A DNA stretch of 15,759 nt, taken from positions 1-15,759 of the forward strand of contig JBKCHO010000120.1 of the NCBI GenBank assembly GCA_046302815.1, written 5' to 3'. The notes beneath the pieces are model-generated. The model was not told the DNA's origin. It ran no database searches and saw only the letters and a list, made by a program, of their open reading frames with translations. Both the position numbers and the translations under genes were made by a program. This document shows, one piece after another, positions 1-7,400 of the stretch (positions are counted from its first letter, which is position 1; each line of letters begins with the position of its first letter). This DNA comes from JALRAP01 sp046302815 (GTDB lineage: Bacteria; Bacteroidota; Bacteroidia; AKYH767-A; OLB10).

Positions 1-9
1 CGCCGCTTC

Positions 10-104
10 ACATAACAGCGTGTGGCCGCCAGCCCGCCCTTTTCGTATAATTTCCTATATTTATGGGCGGGCAGGCCGTCGGCCACACGCGGAACGTTAC
101 CTGC
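10..104 (+). repeat. attC-like palindromic site, left
   Basis: A long imperfect palindrome. The outer box ACATAAC (10-16) partly pairs with GTTACCT (96-102): ATAAC against GTTAC, except for one base. Next comes a one-base spacer (A17) on the left against GGAAC (91-95) on the right. A perfect ten-base stem follows, GCGTGTGGCC (18-27) with GGCCACACGC (81-90). After an interior bulge, GCCCGCCC (32-39) pairs with GGGCGGGC (65-72). The loop is AT-rich (40-64). The weak outer pairing against a strong inner stem is expected where the two halves of an attC come from different cassettes. The GC-rich stem contrasts with the AT-rich DNA to its right. It could alternatively be a terminator of an upstream gene or a dispersed palindromic repeat. 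Confidence 0.55.
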
Positions 105-128
105 AATGCTATTGACGACCTGCAAACT

Positions 129-158
129 TTGAACTGACTGACATTAAATGTACATTTT
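129..158 (+). promoter_or_regulatory. Possible Bacteroidota-type promoter for the cassette genes
   Basis: TTG at 129-131 is followed after 19 bases by TACATTTT (151-158), one mismatch from the TAnnTTTG consensus used by the primary sigma factor of Bacteroidota. It lies about 220 bases before the first cassette gene, so the leader would be long. AT-rich DNA gives such matches by chance, so support is weak. Confidence 0.3.
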
Positions 159-204
159 TATAACCAAACGAACTGACATGACAGCTCTTTCAGACAGCCA
201 ACGC

Positions 205-252
205 AATGAAGTTTTATTTTTTTCCACCGCGCATTTTTTGTTTTTTAATTTT
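205..252 (+). repeat. AT-rich inverted repeat, left copy
   Basis: Two blocks, 205-223 (19 bases) and 233-252 (20 bases), are separated by nine bases. Both blocks occur in the same order on the opposite strand at 3233-3251 and 3201-3220, separated there by twelve bases. Each block is an exact match and only the spacer differs. The two copies lie near opposite ends of the putative cassette, pointing toward each other. No gene family is suggested. Confidence 0.75.
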
Positions 253-267
253 ATGGCAACCGCACAA

Positions 268-330
268 GTGGCAGATTTTGTTTTGCCGCCTACGCACAAG
301 CCAACCCAAAGGCAAAACAAAAAGAGCCAC
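268..330. repeat. Hairpin in the leader of the first cassette gene
   Basis: TTTTGTTTTGCC (276-287) pairs exactly with GGCAAAACAAAA (311-322). Outside a small AGA/AGA internal loop, GTGGC (268-272) pairs with GCCAC (326-330). The loop is 23 bases. It sits about 50 bases before the start codon at 381, so it could fold in the mRNA leader or be the terminator of something upstream. It has no long T run after the 3' arm on the plus strand. Confidence 0.5.
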
Positions 331-380
331 TTCACCCAACACTTTGTTGTTCCATTTCAAAATTCCGTAAACTTGAAGCC

Positions 381-2813
381 ATGAAAAAACTTCTTTTACT
401 TTTTCTGCTGACAGTATCATCATTTGCTTTCGGACAGAATTTGACTTTAAGCGAATTGTTTTCCATTTGCAATAAATCAAATTGGGATGAAGTCAATGAG
501 TATCTTTTGAAAAAGGGTTGGGAGTATCATGAATCAACTAAAGGCGACAACGAGCATTATAGCACAATCACATGGGCTTACAATAAAGAGTATTATTCTG
601 ATAAAGCACAAGGTTGGTTTTATCTTTATACTTATGAGGGTTTACCTAATAAACTTTCCTATTCTTTCTTTAACAAGCAATCATATAACACGATTAAGTC
701 AGGAGTTACTGCGGCAGGTATGAAGTTGGTGGATAACTCCATTGAGGATAATGAACTTGTTACAAAATATAGCGGAGCAAATTTTTTCGTTTCTATTAGA
801 ACTGCAAAACGCGAAAAAGAAGAAAGCTATTCAGGAGACAATTCAATTACTGCTTACTCAGTTGTTGTAATAAAGAAAACTGGAGTTTATGATTCAGACA
901 ATGGAAAGAAAACAGATTACTATGAAGGAGGACAAATAAAGGCAGAATACTATTTGACAAATGGAAAATTAAACGGACAACTTAAAGTATATCACGAAAA
1001 TGGAAATATACAACGAGTAGGAACATATGTGAATGGAAAAGAAAACGGGAGATTCATTGAATACGATGAGGATGGAAAAAAAACTGCTGAATACCCAATG
1101 GTTAATGGCGAAATAAATGGTGTCTTAACTATTTACAAAGATGGATTAAAGTCCCAAGAAATAACCAAGCAGAATGGAGTTAGCAATGGAAAATTTGTTG
1201 CCTATTATTATTCTGATGAAGGGAAACTCCATTCAAAATTACAAGGAGCATTTCTTGATGAAAAAAAAGATGGTTTATGGCAAACCTTTATCATTTCCGA
1301 AGGGAAGGAAGAATTGATTGAATACACAACTTATTCTAATGATGAGAAAAATGGTGCGTTTAAAGAGTATGTAAATTCCGATTCCCTTGAAACGGGCACT
1401 TACAAAAACGGTATTCTGAATGGCTACTTTAAAAGAAAGACAAAGATGACAGGGTTTGAGGGAAAAAATTTCGAGTCAGAAGTTACATGGTGGAACATGG
1501 AATCAGAAGGCAATTACATCAATGGCTTAGAAGATGGCAAATGGATTTATTATTTTTTTGGTGGCAAATCAGAAGAGGGAAATTATCAGTTAGGAAACAA
1601 AACAGGAAAGTGGATAAAATATGTCAGGATGGGTAATTACGCTGATAAAATCCAGCAAGAAACTAATTATACAAATGGTAAGGAAAATGGTCTTTGTAAA
1701 AGATACTTTGAATTTGAAACCGTATCAGATTCTACAGATGGAAATCCAAGTATCAAGTTTATAAATATTCCGATTCAGGAAAGTTCCTATTACAAAGATG
1801 GAATCAAAGAAGGAGAATACGCTCTAAAAGATTCCGCAGGAATTCTAATTAGCAAAGGAAACTTTAGTAACGACAAAAAAAATGGGACTTGGACTGAAAG
1901 TTATCTAATGGAAGAATCAGATGGAAAATCGGTTCGGGTCTATCAAAAAGGAAATTATTCATCCGATAATAAAACAGGAATTTGGCAAGAGTATATTGAT
2001 GAAAATTCCGTTTTAGAAATACAAACCTACAAGGACGGAGAACTTGACGGAAAAACTACAAGGTTTAATTCCTTCAAAAAGCCCAGTGAGATTTTTCAAT
2101 TTAGTAATGGTGAATTAAAGTCCCTTGAAGTTTATGACACCTTAGGAAATAACATCACGCACAAATATGAAATCAATTCAAGGAATGGGGAGTTGATTAA
2201 TTGCAATTACATTATCTACAATAAAAACACTGCTACTACTCAGGGTTATGAATTCATAAGTTCGTTTAAAGAATTCAATCCTTATTTTTTTAACCTTGAT
2301 TTTATTTTCTCTGTATCAGATTCAAGCGCTATTGTTTATGAAGAACTTTATCAAACTAATTCAAATCAATACATCCCAAAGGAAAAACCCACAAAGAATG
2401 AATTCATTTCAAACCCTGTTGCCTTCTCGTCAAATGAAATAACAACCATTAATGAAAAAGGATGGAAAAAAGAAGGTCTGTATGAACTCCGAGAAATTTC
2501 CAGTAATAAAATTCTGATTAGTGGCTCATACAAGAACAATCTTCAAAACGGGAAATGGAAAACCTACTACTACGACAATGGAATTTACACTTCTCAAAAT
2601 TTTATTCGCGGTAAAGGTGATTTAGAAAACTATTTCCTTATTAATAATAATCAGCCTTTCAATGGTAAGTTTGAGTTAAAGTATAAAAATGGAAATCCAA
2701 AATTAGAATATAAAATTTCCAATGGATTGCGAGATGGCAAATCAAAGTATTATGACGAAAATGGAAATCAAGTAAAGACAGAAAAATACTCCAAGGGATT
2801 GTTACAAGATTAA
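381..2813 (+). CDS. Secreted MORN-repeat (YwqK-like) protein
   Basis: An 810-residue protein with a clear signal peptide (MKK, a hydrophobic run, then a cut near FAFGQ at 15-19), so it is exported. Residues 20 to about 165 form a unique domain I do not recognise. From about 175 to 805 the protein is built of degenerate repeats around NGK-x-NG-x-aromatic and ENGN, such as the NGKLNG near 194-199 and NGKENG near 218-223. This is the MORN_2 type often annotated as YwqK-family antitoxin repeats in Bacteroidota. That label is only a family name: no toxin partner is visible and the function is unknown. The start is the first ATG in the frame and directly precedes the signal peptide. The stop is five bases before the next gene, so the two are probably cotranscribed. 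Base composition is AT-rich compared with the chromosomal genes to the right, which fits its place inside a putative cassette. Confidence 0.85.
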   Translation: MKKLLLLFLLTVSSFAFGQNLTLSELFSICNKSNWDEVNEYLLKKGWEYHESTKGDNEHYSTITWAYNKEYYSDKAQGWFYLYTYEGLPNKLSYSFFNKQSYNTIKSGVTAAGMKLVDNSIEDNELVTKYSGANFFVSIRTAKREKEESYSGDNSITAYSVVVIKKTGVYDSDNGKKTDYYEGGQIKAEYYLTNGKLNGQLKVYHENGNIQRVGTYVNGKENGRFIEYDEDGKKTAEYPMVNGEINGVLTIYKDGLKSQEITKQNGVSNGKFVAYYYSDEGKLHSKLQGAFLDEKKDGLWQTFIISEGKEELIEYTTYSNDEKNGAFKEYVNSDSLETGTYKNGILNGYFKRKTKMTGFEGKNFESEVTWWNMESEGNYINGLEDGKWIYYFFGGKSEEGNYQLGNKTGKWIKYVRMGNYADKIQQETNYTNGKENGLCKRYFEFETVSDSTDGNPSIKFINIPIQESSYYKDGIKEGEYALKDSAGILISKGNFSNDKKNGTWTESYLMEESDGKSVRVYQKGNYSSDNKTGIWQEYIDENSVLEIQTYKDGELDGKTTRFNSFKKPSEIFQFSNGELKSLEVYDTLGNNITHKYEINSRNGELINCNYIIYNKNTATTQGYEFISSFKEFNPYFFNLDFIFSVSDSSAIVYEELYQTNSNQYIPKEKPTKNEFISNPVAFSSNEITTINEKGWKKEGLYELREISSNKILISGSYKNNLQNGKWKTYYYDNGIYTSQNFIRGKGDLENYFLINNNQPFNGKFELKYKNGNPKLEYKISNGLRDGKSKYYDENGNQVKTEKYSKGLLQD

Positions 2814-2818
2814 ACGCG

Positions 2819-3106
2819 ATGGACAAGGCAGTAAAAATTATTCTATCTCTTTTGTTTTTTCTTTGTCTGCTTGATATGCCTTACGTCTTTTTTCAAATAG
2901 TAAGGTTTGCTGCACTTATTGGTTTCGCAATTCTTGCTTACAACGCAAGCGCACAACTGAACAAAACTGAAATGATAATTTATGTATGCCTTGCAATTCT
3001 GTTTCAGCCCCTTTTAAAAATTTCGCTTGGTAGAGAGGTTTGGAATGTAGTTGATGTAGTTGTAGGAGTTGGATTAATCATTACAATATTTTGGAAAAGA
3101 AAATGA
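2819..3106 (+). CDS. Small integral membrane protein, probably DUF6804 family
   Basis: A 95-residue, very hydrophobic protein with about three to four membrane segments (roughly 5-25, 27-43, 50-68 and 74-92). The run LCLLDMPY near 16-23 followed by VRFAAL, and the later FQPLLKISLGR near 60-70 with WNVVDVVVG, resemble from memory small membrane proteins annotated DUF6804. I cannot confirm this by search. The ATG lies five bases after the stop of the MORN-repeat gene, which suggests translational coupling and a shared transcript. No enzymatic motif is visible. A terminator-like hairpin begins about 14 bases after its stop. Being the last gene before the attC-like site matches a second cargo gene of the cassette. 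Confidence 0.8.
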   Translation: MDKAVKIILSLLFFLCLLDMPYVFFQIVRFAALIGFAILAYNASAQLNKTEMIIYVCLAILFQPLLKISLGREVWNVVDVVVGVGLIITIFWKRK

Positions 3107-3119
3107 AAAGCCAACCCAC

Positions 3120-3187
3120 AAAAAATACACTCTTGCAAGCTGCTACAAGCCAGCTCACGAACCAAAGCTTGCAAGAGAGTATTTTTT
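3120..3187 (+). terminator. Strong hairpin after the cassette genes, probable terminator
   Basis: The arms at 3120-3141 and 3166-3187 are 22 bases each and pair at 21 positions, with a single A-A mismatch (3129 and 3178). The core is CTCTTGCAAGCT against AGCTTGCAAGAG, and the loop is 24 bases. The 5' base is an A run and the 3' base ends in six Ts, as in bidirectional intrinsic terminators. It starts 14 bases after the stop at 3106. The long near-perfect stem and large loop could also mark a mobile palindromic element. Confidence 0.6.
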
Positions 3188-3200
3188 CTCCCACCCAAGA

Positions 3201-3251
3201 AAAATTAAAAAACAAAAAATCTCCCCCGCTTCAAAAAAATAAAACTTCATT
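3201..3251 (-). repeat. AT-rich inverted repeat, right copy
   Basis: Reverse-complement partner of 205-252. Block 3201-3220 matches 233-252 exactly over 20 bases, and block 3233-3251 matches 205-223 exactly over 19 bases. The twelve bases between them are unrelated to the left copy's spacer. Both exact blocks are AT-rich, but two adjacent exact matches in the right order are unlikely to be chance. Confidence 0.75.
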
Positions 3252-3357
3252 CCACCGCACCGTGCAACCTTGGACGGACATCGCCTTGAATGTAAATCAC
3301 CTTGAACAATGTGTGTGCGAATACGGACATGACAGCTTCGGAAAGACAGCAGCACAT

Positions 3358-3491
3358 GCAGGTAACATGGGCTTAAACGAAATGGCGGATGAAGTGCTTA
3401 ATAAAACGGTAGTGCTTTCTACAAAGTGTTGTGCTTGCCTGACAGTTTGTGCTTCTAAGCCGCCACTTCGTTAAGCCCCGAACCGTTACAC
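3358..3491 (+). repeat. attC-like palindromic site, right
   Basis: The left outer box is GCAGGTAAC (3358-3366) and the right outer box is GTTACAC (3485-3491). Inside, GGGCTTAA (3369-3376) pairs with TTAAGCCC (3471-3478). A single unpaired A follows (3377). CGAA (3378-3381) then pairs with TTCG (3467-3470), and after one A-C mismatch TGGCGG (3383-3388) pairs with CCGCCA (3460-3465). The spacer between outer box and stem is short on the left (AT) and longer on the right (CGAACC), the same asymmetry as the left site. An extrahelical base in an otherwise paired stem is a known attC hallmark. The loop region (3389-3459) is long and mostly unpaired. Total length, about 130 bases, is within the attC range. 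Confidence 0.55.
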
Positions 3492-3531
3492 CCTCTTCAA
3501 AAAAATGCAACTACCTTAGTAAAGTAATTTG

Positions 3532-4431
3532 TTATCTACTTTTTTTAGCTGGAACCGGCACCGATTTTACCTTCACCAAAGTATACGCCGCAAACCAAAT
3601 CTGCTCTTTGTCGAATTTGCTAACTCCCCAAATCTTGTTCTGTAACTTGTTGGTTGCATAGTCCAATTGTACCGGTTCTCCATTTGGAACATTACTCTTG
3701 TATTCCAATTGGGTGCCTTTTTTAAAGTCTTCGAAAATCAGAACAAGAGCACGGTTGTAATAAACGATTTGTTCTCTTTCCAAATCAATGAGCAGCATCT
3801 TGCATTTATTGCTCAATCGGTCGCTGAACCATAAGTCGTCCTTTTTCAAGGCGAGATAGGTTTTCCGGTTTCCCACCTTGCGGATGAAGTTGTAGGCATA
3901 CTGATAGATATAGCCAGTTTGATAGTTCAGAAAAAGGTTGTAGGTGTAATCGAATCGGGTGTAATAGAAGTCCTGCAGGTATTCCCGATTGTTGTAGAAT
4001 GTAGGAATAGAACCTATTTCGAAAAAACGGTACCAGTGATTTTGTGCAGAATACCAATCCTCAGGTTTTTTGTAAGGCAGTTTCTCCTGCGCTTTGGTTC
4101 GGTTATGGAAACGGTAAATAGTCATCTCCTCGTTGTCCATGATCAACAGGTTGTCGTGTTCATCAAATTCCATATTGCGTACACAACCCTTGTATTCCAA
4201 TTTCAAAGAATCGAGAACCTTGCCGTTCTTAATGAAATAAACCACCGGACGGTTGCAGGAGTTGAAAGCAATGACTTCCTCGGAACTTACCGCCATCTTG
4301 AAATTGAACTGCCCTTCACCCATGATCAGATGCCTCGGTATGGAATATAGCTCTTCCCGTTCCAATTGTGCAAATGTCTTTACGGATGAAAGCAGGGAAC
4401 ATACAAAAAAGGCAAGGGCGGCTATTCTCAT
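3532..4431 (-). CDS. Secreted protein of unknown function, last gene of the efflux operon
   Basis: A 299-residue protein with a signal peptide (MRIAALAFFVCSLLSSVKTFAQ, cut near residue 22), so it is periplasmic, surface-bound or secreted. I do not recognise a family. The body alternates short hydrophobic strands with polar turns and aromatics (for example VVYFIKNGKVLDSLKLEY near 64-81), which could be a beta-propeller-like or other all-beta fold; that is a guess. It has no lipobox and no membrane segment after the signal. Its ATG overlaps the TGA stop of the RND pump gene (ATGA, 4428-4431), so its translation is coupled to the pump and it is cotranscribed with it. Its stop lies about 40 bases from the attC-like site, and no strong terminator is visible after it. 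Confidence 0.8.
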   Translation of the reverse strand: MRIAALAFFVCSLLSSVKTFAQLEREELYSIPRHLIMGEGQFNFKMAVSSEEVIAFNSCNRPVVYFIKNGKVLDSLKLEYKGCVRNMEFDEHDNLLIMDNEEMTIYRFHNRTKAQEKLPYKKPEDWYSAQNHWYRFFEIGSIPTFYNNREYLQDFYYTRFDYTYNLFLNYQTGYIYQYAYNFIRKVGNRKTYLALKKDDLWFSDRLSNKCKMLLIDLEREQIVYYNRALVLIFEDFKKGTQLEYKSNVPNGEPVQLDYATNKLQNKIWGVSKFDKEQIWFAAYTLVKVKSVPVPAKKSR

Positions 4432-7400
4432 TCGGCTAGACTTTGTTTGAATTTATTGAATCGAATTTTGGCTTTTTCAGAAAGGAGATACATCACGGGT
4501 ACCAATATCAAAGTGAGGAAGGTTGCGAATCCCAGTCCGAATATCATCGTCCAAGAGAGCGGTCCCCAGAAAGCTACACTATCACCACCGAAGTAAATAT
4601 GCGGATTCAACTCAGTGAACAGCTTCACGAAATCAATGTTTAATCCAACGGCCAATGGAATCAACCCGAGAATGGTTGCCGTGGCCGTAAGCAAAACAGG
4701 TGTCATCCTTGTTTTTCCTCCTTCGATGATGGCATCTTTCAATTCCATACCTTGTTCGCGCATAAGATCGATGAATTCAACAATGAGGATTCCGTTCCTC
4801 ACCACTATCCCCGCAAGGGCTACAATACCAACTCCAGTCATTAAGATGGAGATTTCCATTTTGAAGATGGCGAAGCCCAATAAAACCCCAATCAAACTGA
4901 ATATGATTTCGCTGAGTATGATGATGGGTTTGCTCAATGAGTTGAATTGCGTTACTAGAATCAGGAAGATAATGCCTAATGATATCAACATGGCACTACC
5001 AAGAAAACTGGTGGTTTCAGCCTGCTGCTCTTGCTCCCCCGTCATGTCGATGGTAACACCTTCGGGTAGTTCGAAATCGGCCACCGAGCGTTGTACCGAT
5101 GCAACCACTTCATTAGGGGCATATCCTCCCAAAATGTTTGAATAAATGGTTATGCACCTCTTTTGATTCTTTCTCTTGATGCTGGCATAGGTAGATGAGT
5201 AGTTGATATCGGCGAAAGCTGATAAGGGAACCTGTCGAACCATGCCACCCATGTTCATGTCGCGGAAGGTGATGGTGAGGTTTCTGAGCTGATCTACATT
5301 TTCTCGTTGTTCTTTTTTCAATCTTAGCTGTATGGGATATTCATCGTTGGCATCGCGGAATTTGGAAACCTCCTTGCCGAAAATGGCGGTCCTTAGTTCC
5401 GAACCGATCTGTCCAGTTGAAATGCCTTCTCTATTGGCACGCTCTCTGTTGATGTCGAAGGTGATTTCCGGTTTGTTGTTTTGCAAATCCGTTTTCAACT
5501 CCTCCACTCCCGGTATCTCCAGCGAGTCAAGGAATTTCTTCAAGGAGGTGGAAGTCGATATCAATTTGTCAAAGTCGTCACCTGTTACCTCGATGTTGAT
5601 CGGTTTGCCAGTTGGTGGGCCTCCTTTTTCCTGGTCGACGGTGATCTCAGCTCCAGGCATGTCTCCCAATCCAGAACGGAGTTTATTCAAGTATTCACGG
5701 GTAGAAACACCATTTCGTTTGCCAAACTCCACAAATGCAATTGAAATTTTAGATCGATTCGGATAAGTAGCTTGGTCGTTCTCCGCGGGATCTGTTACGC
5801 CAATGGTTACATTTGAGATGATGGAGGTGATGATGGGGTTGTTATTGCCAACAATTTGGTTGACTTTTCCTTCCAATACCTTGGTGACAGAATCGGTATA
5901 GGACTGGTCGGTACCTACTGGCAAAGTCAGATACACATAAATGAAGTTAGGATCAGCTTCCGGGAAAAAACGGGTTCCAGGAGCTCTGACAATAAGTAGT
6001 GCTATGGTCAATATGAACAAGCCAATGGTGCCTAGCAGCATTCTCCAAGGGCGATCCAATGCATAAGCCAATACCGATTTGTATCTGTTCACAAAACGAG
6101 GCCAAATGTTGTTTTGGAATCGGCTGATGGCTTTCACCAGCCAAAGGTTGTGTGCCACGATCAGGGCATACATGAACACGGTAAAATTGCCTAAGCCCCA
6201 GTTGCCGACCAAGTAGGAAACCAAGGCGATAACACCGCAGATTATTCCTGTTAAGCGAAGTCGTTTGATGGTTTTTGTTCGGTCATCATCGCTATGTTCA
6301 GGTTTCATAAATGAGACCGCAAAAACGGGGTTGATGATATAGGCCACAAGTAGCGATGCCGTGAGTGTGATGATGAGCGTTACGGGCAGATAAAACATAA
6401 ACTCTCCAATAACACCTTGCCAAAAGGCCAAGGGTATGAAAGGAGCCAGCGTAGTAGCGGTGCCCGATAGAACAGGAAGGAATACTTCTCCCGTAGCCGA
6501 CTTCGCTGCGGTTACAATATCCACTTTACCATTGTTAAAGATTCGGTGCGTGTTTTCAATAACCACGATGGCATCATCCACAACGATGCCCAAGGCCAGG
6601 AGCAACGAGAACAAAACAATCATGTTCATTGTGAATCCCAAAGCAGGCATCAGCAGGAATGCCAGGAAAATGGATAGGGGAACGGACAAGGCAACGAAGA
6701 TGGCATTGGTTGCACCCATGAAAAACATGAGCAGTAATGTTACCAGCACGAATCCGATGATGATGGTGTTGATCAGGTCATGCAAGGTGATTCTGGTTTG
6801 ATTCGATTGGTCGCCTGTGAGTGTTACCTTCAGGTCTTTCGGAAACTGTGATTTTTGCATCTCCTGCACCGAAACTTTGATCTTGTCTGAAGCCTCTATA
6901 AGGTTTTCTCCCGCTCGCTTAACGATATTGAGTGTGATGACATTTTTGCCGTAAAGTCTTGCGAAGCTTTCCTGTTGCTTGAAGTCATCCCTTACATCGG
7001 CAATGTCGCGCAAGTAGAGCGGAGAACCTTCGGTCGACAGTACTACAATGCTACGAATCGCTTCAACATCCTTGAATTCACCTTTCACGGATATGGTCCT
7101 ACGCATTCCGTCCATGGGTACGGTTCCTCCGGATATGGTCAGGTTCTCAAATCGAATGGCATTCTCGATGTCTCGCATCGACACATTCGCGGCCTGGGCC
7201 TTGTACATGTCTACATCCACTTGGATTTCTCGATCGAGTGCACCAATGATGTCCACTCTGGAGATTTCCTTCATGCTTTCGATCCGGTCTTTCAAATCGT
7301 CGGCATAGCTCTTGAGCCGATCCAACGGATAGTCTCCAGCAATGTTGATGAACATTATTGGTATATCGGAGAAGTTGATGTCTTGTACATTCGGATCGTT

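Larger units (their letters stand above)
105..380. other. Non-coding leader of the cassette
   Basis: I find no convincing gene in this stretch. Short open frames exist but have low-complexity translations and no recognisable domain. The stretch holds a possible promoter (129-158), one copy of an AT-rich inverted repeat (205-252), a copy of a 12-base direct repeat (175-186) and a hairpin (268-330), before the start codon at 381. Confidence 0.5.
97..3485 (+). mobile_element. Putative integron-type gene cassette with two genes
   Basis: This is inferred from its two ends. The left end reads GTTACCTGCA at 96-105. The right end reads TGCAGGTAAC at 3357-3366, its exact reverse complement, and begins a long palindrome. 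In integron cassettes the 3' attC site's R'' box pairs with the cassette's own 5' end in the circular form, which is the relation seen here. Cutting after the G at 96 and at 3485 would release about 3.4 kb. Both genes inside read left to right toward the 3' site, as in ordinary cassettes. The interior is clearly more AT-rich than the efflux and purine genes to the right, which fits transfer. The size is large for a cassette, and no integrase or attI site is visible. It could instead be another kind of element using palindromic ends. Confidence 0.5.
3107..3531. other. Non-coding tail of the cassette and chromosomal junction
   Basis: This stretch carries no convincing gene. One open frame crosses it on the plus strand, but its translation runs through three palindromes and has no protein-like pattern. 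It holds the hairpin at 3120-3187, the right copy of the AT-rich inverted repeat (3201-3251), a second GACATGACAGCT copy (3326-3337) and the right attC-like site (3358-3491). It ends 40 bases from the stop of the convergent efflux operon. Confidence 0.6.

Noticed and set aside
148..384. 78-residue open frame before the MORN-repeat gene
   Set aside because: It crosses the inverted repeat and the leader hairpin and overlaps the signal-peptide start at 381; no domain or signal is visible.
999..2800. Repetitive DNA in the MORN-repeat gene as a separate repeat element
   Set aside because: The repetition is at protein level within one intact reading frame and is degenerate in DNA, so it belongs to the gene.
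3091..3474. 127-residue open frame on the plus strand after the membrane-protein gene
   Set aside because: It runs through a long hairpin, the AT-rich inverted repeat and most of the attC-like site, overlaps the preceding gene, and its translation looks like low-complexity shadow sequence.
3358..3491. CRISPR-like or tRNA-like structure
   Set aside because: There is one palindrome only, with no regularly spaced repeats and no tRNA cloverleaf or CCA-like end.
4794..4800. Arg999 in place of the AcrB TM10 lysine as a sign of a defective pump
   Set aside because: Arg-Asn at this place is, to my knowledge, common in Bacteroidota RND pumps and keeps the positive charge; the Asp pair is intact.
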